Source: CAZUGA01 sp964619885 (GTDB lineage Bacteria > Pseudomonadota > Gammaproteobacteria > Methylococcales > UBA1147). From it: a stretch of 64,000 nt of DNA. Below the pieces are notes generated by a model. It ran no database searches. It saw only the letters and a list, made by a program, of their open reading frames with translations, and was not told the origin of the DNA. The translations under genes and the position numbers were made by a program. Position 1 is the stretch's first letter; every line of letters begins with the position of its first letter. The DNA is taken from assembly GCA_964619885.1 (NCBI GenBank), contig CAZUGA010000008.1, positions 50,947 to 114,946 on the forward strand, given 5' to 3'. Below are positions 1-11,493 of the stretch, in pieces.

Positions 1-1224
1 TTGAAACCAACTTTTCATCCGCGCCCATATTCCCTGCCTCCCTGAACCCAATGCTTTCCCCTTTTCAATTGAAACCCTGTTTTGATGCCCAAACTGCAGT
101 AAACCCACACCAGTTGCGTAAATCGGATTATTTACAACGTCACTTAATCCGTTCACGCGCTGTGGTAACCCGAGCCGTACGGGCATATGAAAAATCTCTT
201 CTGCAAGTTCCACCCCGCCGCTAACTTTTGAGCTACCCCCGCTCATTACAATTCCGGCTGCGATCATGTCTTCGAACCCGCTACGGCGAAGCTCGGTCTG
301 AACCAACATCATTAATTCTTCGTAGCGCGGCTCTACAATTTCCGCAAGATTCTGGCGGGAAATTCGACGTGGCGGGCGATCGCCAATGCTTGGCACTTCG
401 ATAGTTTCGTCCAAACTAGCTAACTGGGTCAGCGCGCAGGCATATTTGATTTTGATTTCTTCGGCGTGCTGGGTCGGTGTTCGTAACGCAACGGCAATAT
501 CATTGGTGACTTGATCTCCAGCGATAGGGATGACTGCGGTATGCCGTATTGCACCTTCGGTAAAGACCGCAATATCGGTCGTGCCGCCACCTATATCGAT
601 CAGACAAACTCCGAGCTCTTTTTCATCTTCACTCAGCACCGACGTACACGAGGCTAACTGTTCGAGAATAATATCCTCGACTTCCAATCCGCAGCGTCGT
701 ATACATTTGATTATGTTTTGCGCCGCACTGACCGCTCCAGTGACCATATGCACCCTGGCTTCAAGCCGGATTCCGGACATTCCGATGGGTTCCTTTATGC
801 CCTCCTGCCGATCGATAATGAATTCCTGAGGCAATATATGCAGTATTTTTTGATCGGCCGGTATGGCGACAGCACGGGCTGAATCAATCACCCGTTCAAC
901 ATCACCTTGCGATACTTCCTTGTCCTTGATCGCGACAATACCGTGCGAATTTAAACTGCTGATATGGCTTCCGGCAATACCGGCATATACAGAATGAATT
1001 TGGCAACCCGCCATCAACTCAGCTTCTTCAATCGCCCGCTGAATGGAGTGTACGGTGGATTCAAGATTGACAACGACTCCTTTTTTTAAACCTCGCGATG
1101 GATTCGAACCGATGCCAACCACCTCAATGTTCCCATCATCGGACATTTCACCGACGATGGCCGCGACCTTTGATGTCCCGATATCCAGTCCGACTATTAA
1201 ATTTCTATCAGTTTTCTTCCCCAT
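1..1224 (-). CDS. ftsA: Cell division protein FtsA (3' end cut by window edge)
   Basis: Actin-like ATPase that anchors FtsZ to the inner membrane and recruits later division proteins. Reading the minus strand from the ATG at 1222-1224 gives MGKKTDRNLIVGLDIGTSK, the phosphate-1 loop of the actin/Hsp70 fold. The frame is open to base 1 (408 codons). The last visible residues (IWARMKSWFQ) are the beginning of the amphipathic C-terminal helix that binds membrane, so perhaps 10 to 15 residues lie outside the window. The gene follows ftsQ by 21 bases, the usual order, with ftsZ expected next. No internal damage is visible. Confidence 0.96.
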   Translation of the reverse strand, partial: MGKKTDRNLIVGLDIGTSKVAAIVGEMSDDGNIEVVGIGSNPSRGLKKGVVVNLESTVHSIQRAIEEAELMAGCQIHSVYAGIAGSHISSLNSHGIVAIKDKEVSQGDVERVIDSARAVAIPADQKILHILPQEFIIDRQEGIKEPIGMSGIRLEARVHMVTGAVSAAQNIIKCIRRCGLEVEDIILEQLASCTSVLSEDEKELGVCLIDIGGGTTDIAVFTEGAIRHTAVIPIAGDQVTNDIAVALRTPTQHAEEIKIKYACALTQLASLDETIEVPSIGDRPPRRISRQNLAEIVEPRYEELMMLVQTELRRSGFEDMIAAGIVMSGGSSKVSGGVELAEEIFHMPVRLGLPQRVNGLSDVVNNPIYATGVGLLQFGHQNRVSIEKGKALGSGRQGIWARMKSWFQ

Positions 1225-1245
1225 TTCACCTTCTCTAAACCGCTG

Positions 1246-2070
1246 TCAGATACTTCGAACCCTATTATCGATTGTACGACTGGCCCGCTGAGAAACGGGT
1301 CTCCATTCCAGTTCGACCCCGGGCTTCCAATCGACCGCATAACCATTGGGATAACGTAAATCAACTCGCCGCATAGCTCTTATCTGGTCTGGACCTAACA
1401 ACGGCAAAGTTTTGATAAACCGGTCAAACACTGCAACCGGATCACGTCGGCCGATCGCAACATCCAAACCGCCTTGTAAACGTACCGACCAAGACAATCG
1501 GTCACTCACGTTCAATACCCGAATATCAAGTTGCTGGACTGCCAATCGCTTTTGCAGGTCTTTAAATACCTTTACCAATTGCGCCTCTTTCCCTGAGGGA
1601 CCGAATATCACCGGCAAATTTTGGAACCCGGCAGTACTGTGTGGAACGAACCGGTCGCCGTTAGTGTTCAATAAAGCAGTCTTTCCCCACCGTACATAGG
1701 GTACTTGCTCGATGATTCCCAACATCAATGTATCTGGCCATACTCTATTGATCTGTGCCCGCTCAACCCAGGGCAATGATTCAGTGGCAACCTGAATCGC
1801 CTCTAGATCAACACTCCAATAACCTTTATCGACCAATGATTCCAGCGTGGACTGAATTTGATTTTTTCGTACACGCTCCAATGCGCCGTATATGCGAACA
1901 AAGCGAACAGGTAACATTTGCATTGCTAAAGGCTTAACTGCGAAATACAACGCCGACAGCATCACGGCAAAACCAATAGCCACTACAAATGTACGTAACC
2001 CAATACTCGGAACGACTACTGAGGTTCCGGTCTCGAGTTTATCTGTGGTCGCTAGATCGCTATCGATCAT
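1246..2070 (-). CDS. ftsQ: Cell division protein FtsQ
   Basis: Bitopic inner-membrane protein that links early and late divisome proteins, with FtsB and FtsL as partners. The 274 residues show a short cytoplasmic tail, one membrane segment at about 26-46, a POTRA domain from about residue 55 to 125 (starts VRFVRIYGALERV, includes LPWVERAQINRVWPDTL), and an FtsQ/DivIB beta domain after that. Length is close to the E. coli protein (276). It overlaps the end of ddl by 11 bases and ends 21 bases before ftsA, so it is co-transcribed within the dcw cluster. Confidence 0.95.
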   Translation of the reverse strand: MIDSDLATTDKLETGTSVVVPSIGLRTFVVAIGFAVMLSALYFAVKPLAMQMLPVRFVRIYGALERVRKNQIQSTLESLVDKGYWSVDLEAIQVATESLPWVERAQINRVWPDTLMLGIIEQVPYVRWGKTALLNTNGDRFVPHSTAGFQNLPVIFGPSGKEAQLVKVFKDLQKRLAVQQLDIRVLNVSDRLSWSVRLQGGLDVAIGRRDPVAVFDRFIKTLPLLGPDQIRAMRRVDLRYPNGYAVDWKPGVELEWRPVSQRASRTIDNRVRSI

Positions 2071-2998
2071 TATTTATACTCGTTTCCAATATTCGCCAAA
2101 CCAGTTCGTCGAATTCAATGCCAGCCGCTTTAGCTGCCATAGGAACCAAACTGTGGTCAGTCATGCCCGGAACTGTATTTATTTCAATCAACCAGGGATT
2201 TTGAGATTGATCCATAAATAGATCGACCCGACCCCATCCCGATGCATTCACCGTGCGATAAGCCTGTAATGCCAACTCCTGCAATTGTTGCTCGTGGGTA
2301 TCGGATAATCCGCAGGGACAATGATATTGAGTTGTGGTAGCACAATATTTCGCGTCATAATCATAAAATGCATTGGGTGTTTCCAGCCTAATTAACGGTA
2401 GCGCGGTATCACCTAGAAATCCGGCGGTATATTCATTACCCTCTACCCATGCTTCGGCAAAAACATCGCAACCGCTTTCAGCGGCCAGATCCCATGCAGA
2501 ACGCAGTTCGTCCGAATTGGCCACCTTACTCATACCAATACTCGACCCCTCCAGAGCAGGCTTTACGATCATTGGGTAGCCCAATTCTGAAGCGCATCGG
2601 TCGATATCTTCGTCCGTGCGTAATAAACACCAAGCGGGTGTAGGCAAAGCTGCACTTATCCAACACAATTTGCTGCGTCGTTTATCCATGCTCAGTGCAG
2701 ACCCCAATACACCGCTGCCGGTGTAAGGTAGGTCAATCGCTTGAAGCGCTCCCTGGAGCACACCGTCTTCTCCACCCCGGCCGTGAACCATATTAAATAC
2801 ACGGTCAAAATTCTGATCCATCAATGGCTGCAGCATCAATCGATCCAATTCGACAGCGACGGCATCCACCCCTCTACGTTGAAGCGCAGCAAGTACAGCA
2901 CGACCACTATTTAATGAAATTTCACGTTCCGCGGCATAGCCACCCATTGCAACCGCAACCCTTCCGAACTCATCCGGTTCAGAAATCCTATTATCCAT
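2060..2998 (-). CDS. ddl: D-alanine--D-alanine ligase
   Basis: Cytoplasmic ATP-grasp enzyme joining two D-alanines for the peptidoglycan stem peptide; the product is used by MurF. Family motifs seen are GGYAAEREISLNSG at the N-terminus, HGRGGEDGVLQG, EGSSIGMSKV and the C-terminal INTVPGMTDHSLVP. I take the ATG at 2996-2998 ([10 protein letters not shown], 312 residues) rather than an upstream TTG at 3031, because it matches the family N-terminus and overlaps murB by only 8 bases. It lies between murB and ftsQ, the usual place for the ddlB type. Confidence 0.95.
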   Translation of the reverse strand: MDNRISEPDEFGRVAVAMGGYAAEREISLNSGRAVLAALQRRGVDAVAVELDRLMLQPLMDQNFDRVFNMVHGRGGEDGVLQGALQAIDLPYTGSGVLGSALSMDKRRSKLCWISAALPTPAWCLLRTDEDIDRCASELGYPMIVKPALEGSSIGMSKVANSDELRSAWDLAAESGCDVFAEAWVEGNEYTAGFLGDTALPLIRLETPNAFYDYDAKYCATTTQYHCPCGLSDTHEQQLQELALQAYRTVNASGWGRVDLFMDQSQNPWLIEINTVPGMTDHSLVPMAAKAAGIEFDELVWRILETSINNDR

Positions 2999-3959
2999 CC
3001 GTATGATTCCCCGGTTTCTCACGCTCACCAACGATACGAACTTCCGGAATCAATACAATCTTCTGGCGATCAAAAACCACACCTTTAATATATTCGATTA
3101 ACGCCTCGATATCGGCCGCAGTCGCTCCGCCAGAATTAACTATAAAATTCGCATGCTTATCGGACACACAAGCGGAGCCCACACTAAAACCTTTCAAGCC
3201 ACAGTCCTCAATCAATCGGGCAGCATGATCATCAGGTGGGTTTCTGAACACTGATCCGCAACTGGGTAAATTGGTGGGTTGCGTCTGTGCTCGCTGCGCT
3301 AATAACCTGCGGATCTTTTCTTTGCCCGCACGTCCATCTCCAGGTTTTAATCTTAGAGTCGTTGCTAGAAACCAATCTTGATTGGTCGCTGTTACACTCC
3401 GGTACCCAATTTTATATTCGTGCCGGGGGCGGACTGCGCTGATTCCGGTTCTGTTGACCGTATATACTTTATCAACCAACGCCCACGTCTCGCCCCCAAA
3501 TGCACCGGCGTTCATCGCCAACGCCCCTCCCATCGTCCCGGGAATCCCCGCGAAAAACTCTGCACCCACTAAATCCTGTTCACAACAAAACCGGGCAACG
3601 TGTGCACACGGTACTCCGGCCTCTACGTAAATTTTTGTTTGTTCTTGCATCCGCATGGCTTTAAGCCGCCCTCGTGTATTGATCACCGTCCCGCTAATGC
3701 CACCGTCCCTAATCAACAAGTTGCTACCCAAACCCATCCAGAAAAGCGACTCCGTTTCCGGCAACATACGCAAAAAATTGATCAAATCGGTTTTGTCTAG
3801 AGGCTGAAAAAATCGTTCCGCCGGGCCACCGACCTTCCATGACGTATACCGAGCTAGCGGTTCCATAAATAGGGTCCGCTTAATAAAAGCTGCCGGATAA
3901 TTTGCATCAATCATAATGTTCTCCAGCTGCCTTGCGGTATCTTGTGCTGCATAATTCAT
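2991..3959 (-). CDS. murB: UDP-N-acetylenolpyruvoylglucosamine reductase MurB
   Basis: FAD enzyme that reduces UDP-GlcNAc-enolpyruvate to UDP-MurNAc with NADPH in the cytoplasm. Motifs include [25 protein letters not shown] (FAD site), [28 protein letters not shown] with the catalytic Ser, and PEVRIVGE near the end. At 322 residues and with SCGSVFRNP it looks like the shorter type II MurB rather than the E. coli type I. The ATG overlaps the murC stop (ATGA), indicating translational coupling. Confidence 0.96.
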   Translation of the reverse strand: MNYAAQDTARQLENIMIDANYPAAFIKRTLFMEPLARYTSWKVGGPAERFFQPLDKTDLINFLRMLPETESLFWMGLGSNLLIRDGGISGTVINTRGRLKAMRMQEQTKIYVEAGVPCAHVARFCCEQDLVGAEFFAGIPGTMGGALAMNAGAFGGETWALVDKVYTVNRTGISAVRPRHEYKIGYRSVTATNQDWFLATTLRLKPGDGRAGKEKIRRLLAQRAQTQPTNLPSCGSVFRNPPDDHAARLIEDCGLKGFSVGSACVSDKHANFIVNSGGATAADIEALIEYIKGVVFDRQKIVLIPEVRIVGEREKPGNHTDG

Positions 3960-5413
3960 GCGTTCACCCGCTGCAGCCGACCGTCCATTACATCAGCCAA
4001 TTGTTGAGGTAGATGTGATGCGATCTGCCCTACACTCCCCGCACCCATTGTTATTAACAAGTCATCTGGCTGCAAAAGGGCAGCCAAGATGCCGGGTAAC
4101 TCATCCGAATGCGAAACGAAAACCGGATCGACCTCACCACGTAATCGTATAGCCCGACACAATGCCCGTCCGTCAGCACCTTGTATCGGTGCCTCTCCAG
4201 CGGTGTATACATCTAACAACAGCAACACTCCAACAGCAGACAGAACCTGTACGAAATCCTCAAACAAGTCTCGGGTTCGGGTGAATCGGTGCGGCTGAAA
4301 CACTAAGACCAATCTTTGCTCTGGCCACGCCGCGCGCGCCGCCTCAATAGTTGCTGCAATTTCACGTGGGTGGTGCCCATAGTCATCAACAAGATTTACC
4401 GTACCGCCTACAATTTCTAACTGACCCTGAATTTGGAATCGCCGGCCAATACCTTTAAATTCAGACAAACATTTCTGTATCTCTTTATCCGGTACGCCAA
4501 GTTCAGTCGCCACCGAAATAGCAGCCAATGCATTTAACATGTTGTGCCTACCCGGAAGGTTCAGCACAATATCAAGCACTCCATAATCACCTGAACGCTC
4601 GACCTTAAAACAGATCTGTAGGCCGTTTTGCTGAATTTCAGTTGCCCGAACATCAGCATCCATATGCGTTCCATAAGTTTTCACCGGTTTTGAAATGTCC
4701 GGCAAAATCGCGGCAACACCCGGATCATCGATACAAATAATTGCCAAACCATAAAACGGGATATGGTGTAAGAACTCGATAAATGCGCTCTTTAAATGGC
4801 TATAGTCACCTTGATAGGTTTCCATATGATCGGCATCGATGTTTGTCACAACCGCAATAATTGGCTGTAGGTACAAAAATGAGGCGTCGCTTTCGTCGGC
4901 TTCAGCGACCAAATAGGCACCCTTACCCAATTGCGCATTGGTACCCGCGCTATTCAATCGCCCACCGATGACAAAGGTTGGATCCATTCCCGCCTCAGCT
5001 AATAAACTGGCGGTTAAACTTGTCGTTGTCGTCTTTCCGTGCGTCCCACCAACCGCAATCCCAAATTGGAAACGCATTAACTCAGCCAGCATTTCGGCAC
5101 GCGGAATGACCGGGATTTTACCTTCTCGGGCCGCTTTGACTTCGACGTTGCTGTCATCTAGAGCACTAGAGGTTACTACGACGTGGGAATCCGCAATGTT
5201 GGTCGCGCTATGCCCAATACTAATCACTGCACCCAACTTGGATAGCCGATCGGTATTGGCTCCATGCTTAATATCCGAACCTGAAATTTGGTAACCCAAA
5301 TTGATCAAGACTTCAGCAATCCCACTCATCCCAGTGCCGCCGATACCGACAAAATGAATGCGGTCTATGCGACCCATTCCATGTTGACCTATCACACTAT
5401 CGGGCAATCTCAT
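3956..5413 (-). CDS. murC: UDP-N-acetylmuramate--L-alanine ligase MurC
   Basis: Adds L-alanine to UDP-MurNAc, the first amino acid of the stem peptide. N-terminal Rossmann motif [18 protein letters not shown] loop GTHGKTTT, central Mur ligase domain with EADESD, and a C-terminal ligase domain containing DDYGHHP and QPHRFTRT. I choose the ATG at 5411-5413 ([12 protein letters not shown], 485 residues) because it makes an ATGA overlap with the murG stop; a start 21 bases upstream adds only MLTGGGG. Length is normal for MurC. Confidence 0.96.
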   Translation of the reverse strand: MRLPDSVIGQHGMGRIDRIHFVGIGGTGMSGIAEVLINLGYQISGSDIKHGANTDRLSKLGAVISIGHSATNIADSHVVVTSSALDDSNVEVKAAREGKIPVIPRAEMLAELMRFQFGIAVGGTHGKTTTTSLTASLLAEAGMDPTFVIGGRLNSAGTNAQLGKGAYLVAEADESDASFLYLQPIIAVVTNIDADHMETYQGDYSHLKSAFIEFLHHIPFYGLAIICIDDPGVAAILPDISKPVKTYGTHMDADVRATEIQQNGLQICFKVERSGDYGVLDIVLNLPGRHNMLNALAAISVATELGVPDKEIQKCLSEFKGIGRRFQIQGQLEIVGGTVNLVDDYGHHPREIAATIEAARAAWPEQRLVLVFQPHRFTRTRDLFEDFVQVLSAVGVLLLLDVYTAGEAPIQGADGRALCRAIRLRGEVDPVFVSHSDELPGILAALLQPDDLLITMGAGSVGQIASHLPQQLADVMDGRLQRVNA

Positions 5414-6477
5414 GCCACCGCCACCTGTAAGCAAATATCGGCAACTACCCTGGCCGCGTCGGGCTTGGCAAGATCTTGCGCTGCCCGCGACATCGCCGTT
5501 AAGCTAGTCTTGTCAGATAGCATGTTGGTCATCAAATCAGAAAGTCTAGATACGCTGAATTCGGCCTGGGGTATCAATATCGCAGCACCCGAATCGACCA
5601 AATAGGCAGCATTGTGGGTTTGGTGGTCATCGATTGCATGCGGAAACGGCACTAATACGGCTGGCAACCCAGCCGCGGCTAACTCACTAATAGTCATCGC
5701 CCCAGATCGGCAAATCGCCACATCAGCCCATTGATAGACCTCGCTCATACTCTCGATAAAAGGCTTGACCTTGGCGTTCATTTGCAAATCCAAATATTGA
5801 TCGATAGTTTCTTGACACATGGCTTGACCGGTTTGGTGCAGTACTTCAATCTCGCAATCAATACTTGCCAATGCCTTAGGCACCACTTCATTCAGGACTT
5901 GCGCACCCTGGCTCCCCCCCATAATCAAAATCCGCAGTGTACGGTCTAGTGGCTTATGACTTTTTTCTTGCAGACTTGCAATTTCCTCACGAACCGGATT
6001 TCCAGTAAAAACAGCACCCACGCTAGGTTCAAAACTTGCGGGAAACGCCTCCAAGACTTTATTGGCAAACTTAATCAATATCCGGTTGGTTGTTCCAGGA
6101 ATTTTATTCTGTTCATGGATAACTAGCGGAATGCGCATCAACCATGCAACAAGCCCCCCAGGACCGGACACGAAGCCCCCCAGTCCTAGTACAATATCTG
6201 GCTTTCTGCGCTGCAAAATTCTAGCGGCCTGCCAACAGGCACGCAGCAATATCAGCGGCGCCAATATTTTTTTAAACACACTTTTACCGCGAAACCCAGT
6301 CACGGTTAACCAATCGATAGGAATGTCATTCTGTGGAACAATCCTAGCCTCTAAGCCTGTTTGGGTGCCCATCCAATACACTTGATGACCATGTTGTAGA
6401 AAATCTCGGGCGACTGCTAACGCTGGAAACACATGGCCGCCGGTACCACCTGCCAATATCATGACGCGCGTAGCCAT
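5410..6477 (-). CDS. murG: Lipid II synthase MurG (GlcNAc transferase)
   Basis: Peripheral inner-membrane GT28 glycosyltransferase that adds GlcNAc to lipid I to make lipid II. Motifs: [14 protein letters not shown] at the N-terminus, [24 protein letters not shown], and the donor-binding stretch [18 protein letters not shown]. The open frame extends 80 codons upstream, but that part lies inside ftsW and is not MurG-like. The ATG at 6475-6477 ([14 protein letters not shown]) gives 355 residues, the usual length, and a 19-base overlap with ftsW. Confidence 0.96.
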   Translation of the reverse strand: MATRVMILAGGTGGHVFPALAVARDFLQHGHQVYWMGTQTGLEARIVPQNDIPIDWLTVTGFRGKSVFKKILAPLILLRACWQAARILQRRKPDIVLGLGGFVSGPGGLVAWLMRIPLVIHEQNKIPGTTNRILIKFANKVLEAFPASFEPSVGAVFTGNPVREEIASLQEKSHKPLDRTLRILIMGGSQGAQVLNEVVPKALASIDCEIEVLHQTGQAMCQETIDQYLDLQMNAKVKPFIESMSEVYQWADVAICRSGAMTISELAAAGLPAVLVPFPHAIDDHQTHNAAYLVDSGAAILIPQAEFSVSRLSDLMTNMLSDKTSLTAMSRAAQDLAKPDAARVVADICLQVAVA

Positions 6478-7655
6478 CGCATGTTTCTTTTCGGAATCTG
6501 ATTTAAAAAATGGGCCGTTTCGTAATGGACCCTGAACAACAGTGCCACACCACAGCACATCACGATCATGCTTCCTCCGCCATAGCTCATCAAAGGCAGG
6601 GTAAGACCTTTGGTCGGCAGTATTCCAAGATTGACCCCCATATTGACAAAAGCTTGCAAGCCGAACCAGATACCGATGCCGTAAGCCAGAAATGCAGAAA
6701 AACGGCGTCCGATCCACTCGGCATTCTTACCTATCCAAAAAGCCCGCCAAATAATCACGCTAAACAGCCCAATTATTACCGAGACACCAGCAAAACCCAG
6801 TTCTTCCCCGATTACTGAGAACAAAAAATCAGTATGCCCTTCCGGCAAATAAAATAGCTTTTGCACACTGCCGCCCAAACCTACTCCAAACCATTCACCG
6901 CGGCCAAATGCAATCAATGCTTGTATCAGTTGGAAACCGGTATCCAGCGGGTCCTCCCACGGATCCATAAAGCTGGTCAATCGATCCATCCGGTAAGGAG
7001 AGGTGTAAATCAACGCAATTCCGAGCAGACTGACCAATGCAACAAGTAAAACAAATTGCCAGACCCGTGCTCCGCCCAGAAACATCATTGCCAATGCGGT
7101 CGCCAAGATCACTACGGCAGCGCCGAAATCCGGTTCAAGCAGCAATAGCACGCAGGCGAATGACAACAACATCAACGGCTTGACCATGCCATAATCGGAA
7201 GTCCTCATGGTCTCAACATGGCGGGTAATATAGCCAGCGATATAAATCACCGAGATCAGTTTGACGATCTCTGAAACCTGTATGCGCAGACCGCCCAAAA
7301 CAAGCCAGCGCACCGCGCCGTTAACTTCCTTACCTAAACCCGGAACCAACACAAAAACCAACAGCGACAAGCCGAACAAAAACAACCACTGACCACTTTT
7401 TTCCCAGAATTTGGTCGGCACTACAGCAACCACTACGGCTGCGAATAAACCCAATAGAATATGAAACATCTGACGCACTGGATAAGAAAACTCGTTTCCG
7501 TCGCCCTGTTCCCCGAGATGCAGAGAAGCAGACGTCACCATCACGTAACCGATTGCAAGGAGCGCAGCGACCGCGATCAACAAACTTTCATCCATATGAA
7601 TTCGAGCGCTTTTCAGTCGAAGCATTATTTCCTGCTTAGCCGAGTCAAGCGACAC
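6459..7655 (-). CDS. ftsW: Septal peptidoglycan polymerase FtsW
   Basis: Multi-pass SEDS-family glycosyltransferase that polymerises lipid II at the septum with FtsI. The 398 residues contain about ten hydrophobic segments and SEDS motifs such as GLGKEVNGAVRWL, LLLEPDFGAAVVI, PEGHTDFLFSVIGEELGF and LPLMSYGGGS near the C-terminus. The likely start is a GTG at 7653-7655 overlapping the murD stop; an ATG at codon 11 (7625) is an alternative. It sits in the usual place between murD and murG. Confidence 0.95.
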   Translation of the reverse strand: MSLDSAKQEIMLRLKSARIHMDESLLIAVAALLAIGYVMVTSASLHLGEQGDGNEFSYPVRQMFHILLGLFAAVVVAVVPTKFWEKSGQWLFLFGLSLLVFVLVPGLGKEVNGAVRWLVLGGLRIQVSEIVKLISVIYIAGYITRHVETMRTSDYGMVKPLMLLSFACVLLLLEPDFGAAVVILATALAMMFLGGARVWQFVLLVALVSLLGIALIYTSPYRMDRLTSFMDPWEDPLDTGFQLIQALIAFGRGEWFGVGLGGSVQKLFYLPEGHTDFLFSVIGEELGFAGVSVIIGLFSVIIWRAFWIGKNAEWIGRRFSAFLAYGIGIWFGLQAFVNMGVNLGILPTKGLTLPLMSYGGGSMIVMCCGVALLFRVHYETAHFLNQIPKRNMRWLRAS

Positions 7656-9048
7656 GACTCAACCCCCTTACCGCCGCTTCAAACACCTGACCCCGATGTT
7701 GATAATCGGAAAATTGATCCAAACTTGCACACGCAGGAGAGAGTAAAACCGTGTCGCCGGCCTTTGAGAATTCGCTGGCGATTCGAACCGCTTGTTCCAA
7801 ATATTGCGCATTTATCGTAGTGACATGCTTATCAATTAGCCCCTGAATCAACGGAGCGTCTTTACCGATTAAAATCACCGCTCGAACATTATTGCCTATT
7901 GCAGTCCTCAGCCCACTGAAATCCGCTCCTTTGCCATCTCCTCCTGCAATCAGTACAGTCTTACCGGTTAAACCATTCAGGGCCGCCAAGCAAGCCCCAA
8001 CATTGGTTGCCTTAGAGTCATTGATCCATGCGACACCGTTAATCTCATCCACCCACTGCATTCGATGCGGCAACCCTGGAAACACCTGCAACGCGGCAAC
8101 CATTGATGCTTCAGAAAGACCAACACTGTGCCCAAGGGCTAATGCAGCCAACGCATTGGCCAGATTATGCCGACCTTTAATTCGTAGGGAATCAGATTCG
8201 ATAATTTGATGGTTGCGGAACATTAGCCATTGTTTACCGTCAACCAATGCAAGCCGGAAATCTACTGCGGATTCGCTTATCCCAAATGTCAGCAATTCGT
8301 GTCCCGAGCGCGGAATTTTGACAACCCATTCATCGTCAACATTAACAATCATGCTAATACAATCGTTAAATATACGTTGCTTAGCCTGACTATATGATTC
8401 GACACTCGGATAACGATCCATATGGTCTGGACTTATATTAAGAATCGTCGCCGCAGCCAACTTCAAATTAGATGTACGCTCCAGCTGAAAACTCGATAAT
8501 TCAAGTACGTACAACTCTGTCTCAGAGTCGTCATCTAATAAATCCAGCGCAGCGGGACCCAGATTGCCCCCAACTTTTACCGAGATTCCGGCTTTTTTTG
8601 CCATCATACCGACCAAGGAGGTCACGGTACTTTTCCCATTTGATCCAGTAATACCAATCACTGGCGCGTCGACCGCACAATCGAACAGGTCGATATCGCT
8701 ACAGGCTACAATTCCACTATCGAGCGCCTGCATAATCTGTGGCGTTGTCATCGCAACACCGGGACTCACAACCAAATGGGTTGCCGCTTCAAAAGCCTGT
8801 GATGCATAACCACCCAAAAAGATTGGCGCGTCCGGACTAATCTGTTGCAGCTCGCTCAATCCCGGAGGCTTCGTACGCGAATCAACAATCGCAAAATCGA
8901 TTTGATTACGATGCAAGAATTTTGCGACCGAGATTCCAGTCACGCCCAAACCGACAATTAGTACGCGTGATGCGCCAGGCTGGATTCCTAAATGCGCCAA
9001 GGCTTGGGCGTATCTGGTGATTCGATTTTGCTCGCTATCCATTGACAT
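7645..9048 (-). CDS. murD: UDP-N-acetylmuramoyl-L-alanine--D-glutamate ligase MurD
   Basis: Adds D-glutamate to UDP-MurNAc-L-Ala. The 467-residue protein has the three Mur ligase domains: a nucleotide-binding start (LIVGLGVTGISVAKFL), the ATP loop GITGSNGKSTVTSL, NISPDHMDRYPS in the central domain and WINDSKATNVGACLAAL in the C-terminal domain. Start is the ATG at 9046-9048, one base beyond the mraY stop. The 3' end overlaps ftsW by 11 bases. Confidence 0.96.
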   Translation of the reverse strand: MSMDSEQNRITRYAQALAHLGIQPGASRVLIVGLGVTGISVAKFLHRNQIDFAIVDSRTKPPGLSELQQISPDAPIFLGGYASQAFEAATHLVVSPGVAMTTPQIMQALDSGIVACSDIDLFDCAVDAPVIGITGSNGKSTVTSLVGMMAKKAGISVKVGGNLGPAALDLLDDDSETELYVLELSSFQLERTSNLKLAAATILNISPDHMDRYPSVESYSQAKQRIFNDCISMIVNVDDEWVVKIPRSGHELLTFGISESAVDFRLALVDGKQWLMFRNHQIIESDSLRIKGRHNLANALAALALGHSVGLSEASMVAALQVFPGLPHRMQWVDEINGVAWINDSKATNVGACLAALNGLTGKTVLIAGGDGKGADFSGLRTAIGNNVRAVILIGKDAPLIQGLIDKHVTTINAQYLEQAVRIASEFSKAGDTVLLSPACASLDQFSDYQHRGQVFEAAVRGLSRVA

Positions 9049-9049
9049 A

Positions 9050-10132
9050 TCAGCGTAGCTTTAACGTCGCCAAACCGAACAACACCAATATTACGGTAAT
9101 TATCCAGAACCGAACTATTACCCTAGGCTCCGGCCAACCTTTCAATTCAAAATGGTGATGAATAGGCGCCATGCGAAAAATTCTTTTGCCGGTTAATTTG
9201 AACGACAGCACCTGCAACATGACGGACGCGGTTTCCATTACAAAAACCCCCCCCATAATCAGCAGTACAATTTCCTGCCGGACTAATACGGCTATCGTAC
9301 CCAGAGCACCGCCTAAGGCCAAAGCACCTACATCGCCCATAAACACCTGGGCGGGATAAGCGTTGAACCAGAGGAAACCCAAACCAGCTCCAACCAAAGC
9401 GCCACAGAAAACTACCAGCTCACCGACACCGGGTATATAAGGAATCGATAGATACCCGGCAAAATTAGAATGGCCGGTAACATAGGCAAATATGCCCAGA
9501 GCACCGGCGACCATGACTGTTGGCATTATGGCTAAACCATCCAAGCCATCGGTTAGATTAACCGCATTGCTGAAACCCACAATAAACAAAAAGGACAAGG
9601 CTACATAAGCCCACCCCATTTCAATCATTACATTTTTGAAAAACGGAACAATAAACTGCGTTTCTGATGGAATCGTTGCGGTTTTATACAAAAAAATCGC
9701 TGCCAATAGCGCAAACACCGATTGCCATTTCAATTTAGCCCGACCAGAAAGACCCTTGCTATTCTGCTCGGTAATTTTTTTGTAGTCGTCAATAAATCCT
9801 ATGACGCCGTAACTCATCGTAATAAACAATACGACCCAAACGTAACGGTTAGCTAAATCAGCCCAAAGCAATGTACTTACGGCGATAGCTATCAGAATCA
9901 GGGTCCCGCCCATCGTCGGTGTCCCCACTTTAACCAAATGGGTTTCCGGACCATCATCGCGAACCATTTGACCTATGCTATGCATACTCAATCGACGAAT
10001 CATGGTCGGCCCGACCAATAATGAAATCAGTAATGCCGTCAATGTGCCAAGGATGGCTCTAAAAGTCAGATAACGAAATACGCGGAACGCACCCTCGTAT
10101 TCGCTGAGATAATCGGCAAGGTAAAGTAACAT
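9050..10132 (-). CDS. mraY: Phospho-MurNAc-pentapeptide translocase MraY
   Basis: Inner-membrane enzyme that transfers phospho-MurNAc-pentapeptide to undecaprenyl phosphate, giving lipid I. The 360 residues have about ten membrane segments and the family motifs GFIDDYKK (catalytic Asp pair), [22 protein letters not shown] and [14 protein letters not shown]. Identical in length to the E. coli enzyme. Its ATG overlaps the murF stop (ATGA), and murD follows after one base. Confidence 0.97.
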   Translation of the reverse strand: MLLYLADYLSEYEGAFRVFRYLTFRAILGTLTALLISLLVGPTMIRRLSMHSIGQMVRDDGPETHLVKVGTPTMGGTLILIAIAVSTLLWADLANRYVWVVLFITMSYGVIGFIDDYKKITEQNSKGLSGRAKLKWQSVFALLAAIFLYKTATIPSETQFIVPFFKNVMIEMGWAYVALSFLFIVGFSNAVNLTDGLDGLAIMPTVMVAGALGIFAYVTGHSNFAGYLSIPYIPGVGELVVFCGALVGAGLGFLWFNAYPAQVFMGDVGALALGGALGTIAVLVRQEIVLLIMGGVFVMETASVMLQVLSFKLTGKRIFRMAPIHHHFELKGWPEPRVIVRFWIITVILVLFGLATLKLR

Positions 10133-11493
10133 CAGGCGGGCTCGCTAACTTTTAAAGCATCAATCACTCGCTCCATTCGTTGGCTTCGCGACCCCTTTAT
10201 TAATACGATGGATTGCCTATCCAATAATTCTTTGGATTGTTGGATTAAATCCTCTTGGCTCTCAAAATAATATCCACCCGAACCGAATGCATCTACCGCT
10301 TTATCAGCATCAGGACCGGTCGCATAAAAATGCTCAACGCCGGCGGCCTTCGCTTGCATACCAACTTCCGCGTGCAGTTCTGCGCTGCTATCGCCCAGCT
10401 CGGCGAAAGCACCCAAGATTACTTGTAGCCGACCATCCAGTTGCGCCAAGGAATTTATCGCTGCTGTAAACGATGTTGGATTGGCGTTATAGCTATCGTT
10501 TATCAATAGAGCGCCATTCATTCCAGCAATCGGCTGCATTCGGCCGGCCACTGGTTGCAATCGAGAAAGGCCGGCACATACGTCTTTAAACGCTATACCC
10601 AGTGCGAAACATGCAGCAGATGCAGCTAACGCATTGTATACATTGTGATGCCCTGCCAGATTCAAACAAACAGAGCCCGTGATAGAACCGTATTTCAGCA
10701 CAAATTTATTCTCAAAAGCCGATTTAGTGCGGATTAGTCGAATATTCGAAGCGTTCACATCGGCGCCCGCACCCAACCCAAAACTAATCACCCTCTTTCT
10801 ACCGACCAGTTCACGCCAAAATTCAAAATATTTATCATCCGCATTCAATACTGCGACGCCGGTATCCGGCAGGCTTGATAGTAATTCGCCTTTAGCTTGC
10901 GCAACACCCCGCAGACTACCAAAACCCTCCAAATGAGCAGCGCCGGCATTAGTGATAATTGCAACATCTGGTGCGGTCAAACTGCTGGTATACGCGATCT
11001 CTCCGGCATGATTGGCACCCATTTCGACAACGGCAAACTTATTATCGTCTTGTAGTTTTAACAACGTTAACGGTACCCCAATCTCATTGTTTAGATTGCC
11101 GTGGGTATACAGCACATTAGCAATTTGATCCAATACCAAAGCAACCATTTCTTTTACCGTCGTTTTTCCGTTACTGCCGGTAACGCCGACCACTTTGATG
11201 GTTAATCTATTACGCCATTCCGCGGCGAGCCGACCCAATGCTTGACGCGTATCTTCAACGACGATCCTAGGTAAGTCCGTGTCCAAATCGCGGCCCACAA
11301 CCGCCGCAACAGCTCCCGCCCGTGCCGCATCGTCAACGAAATCGTTGGCATCAAAATTATCACCCCGAATGGCGACAAATAAATCACCCGGATTGATATT
11401 GCGCGTATCGATACTCACCGACGAAAATCTGCTATCCGCACCAGCCATTTGACCGCTCATGGCTTTAGCGGCTTCGCTTAAACTCATCATCAT
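10132..11493 (-). CDS. murF: UDP-MurNAc-tripeptide--D-Ala-D-Ala ligase MurF
   Basis: Joins the D-Ala-D-Ala made by Ddl to UDP-MurNAc-tripeptide, completing the cytoplasmic precursor. Features are an N-terminal Mur ligase domain ([18 protein letters not shown]), ATP loop [27 protein letters not shown], and [12 protein letters not shown] in the C-terminal half. The start region reads ATG ATG ATG; the first ATG (11491-11493) makes an ATGA overlap with the murE stop, so it is preferred. 453 residues is normal. Confidence 0.96.
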   Translation of the reverse strand: MMMSLSEAAKAMSGQMAGADSRFSSVSIDTRNINPGDLFVAIRGDNFDANDFVDDAARAGAVAAVVGRDLDTDLPRIVVEDTRQALGRLAAEWRNRLTIKVVGVTGSNGKTTVKEMVALVLDQIANVLYTHGNLNNEIGVPLTLLKLQDDNKFAVVEMGANHAGEIAYTSSLTAPDVAIITNAGAAHLEGFGSLRGVAQAKGELLSSLPDTGVAVLNADDKYFEFWRELVGRKRVISFGLGAGADVNASNIRLIRTKSAFENKFVLKYGSITGSVCLNLAGHHNVYNALAASAACFALGIAFKDVCAGLSRLQPVAGRMQPIAGMNGALLINDSYNANPTSFTAAINSLAQLDGRLQVILGAFAELGDSSAELHAEVGMQAKAAGVEHFYATGPDADKAVDAFGSGGYYFESQEDLIQQSKELLDRQSIVLIKGSRSQRMERVIDALKVSEPA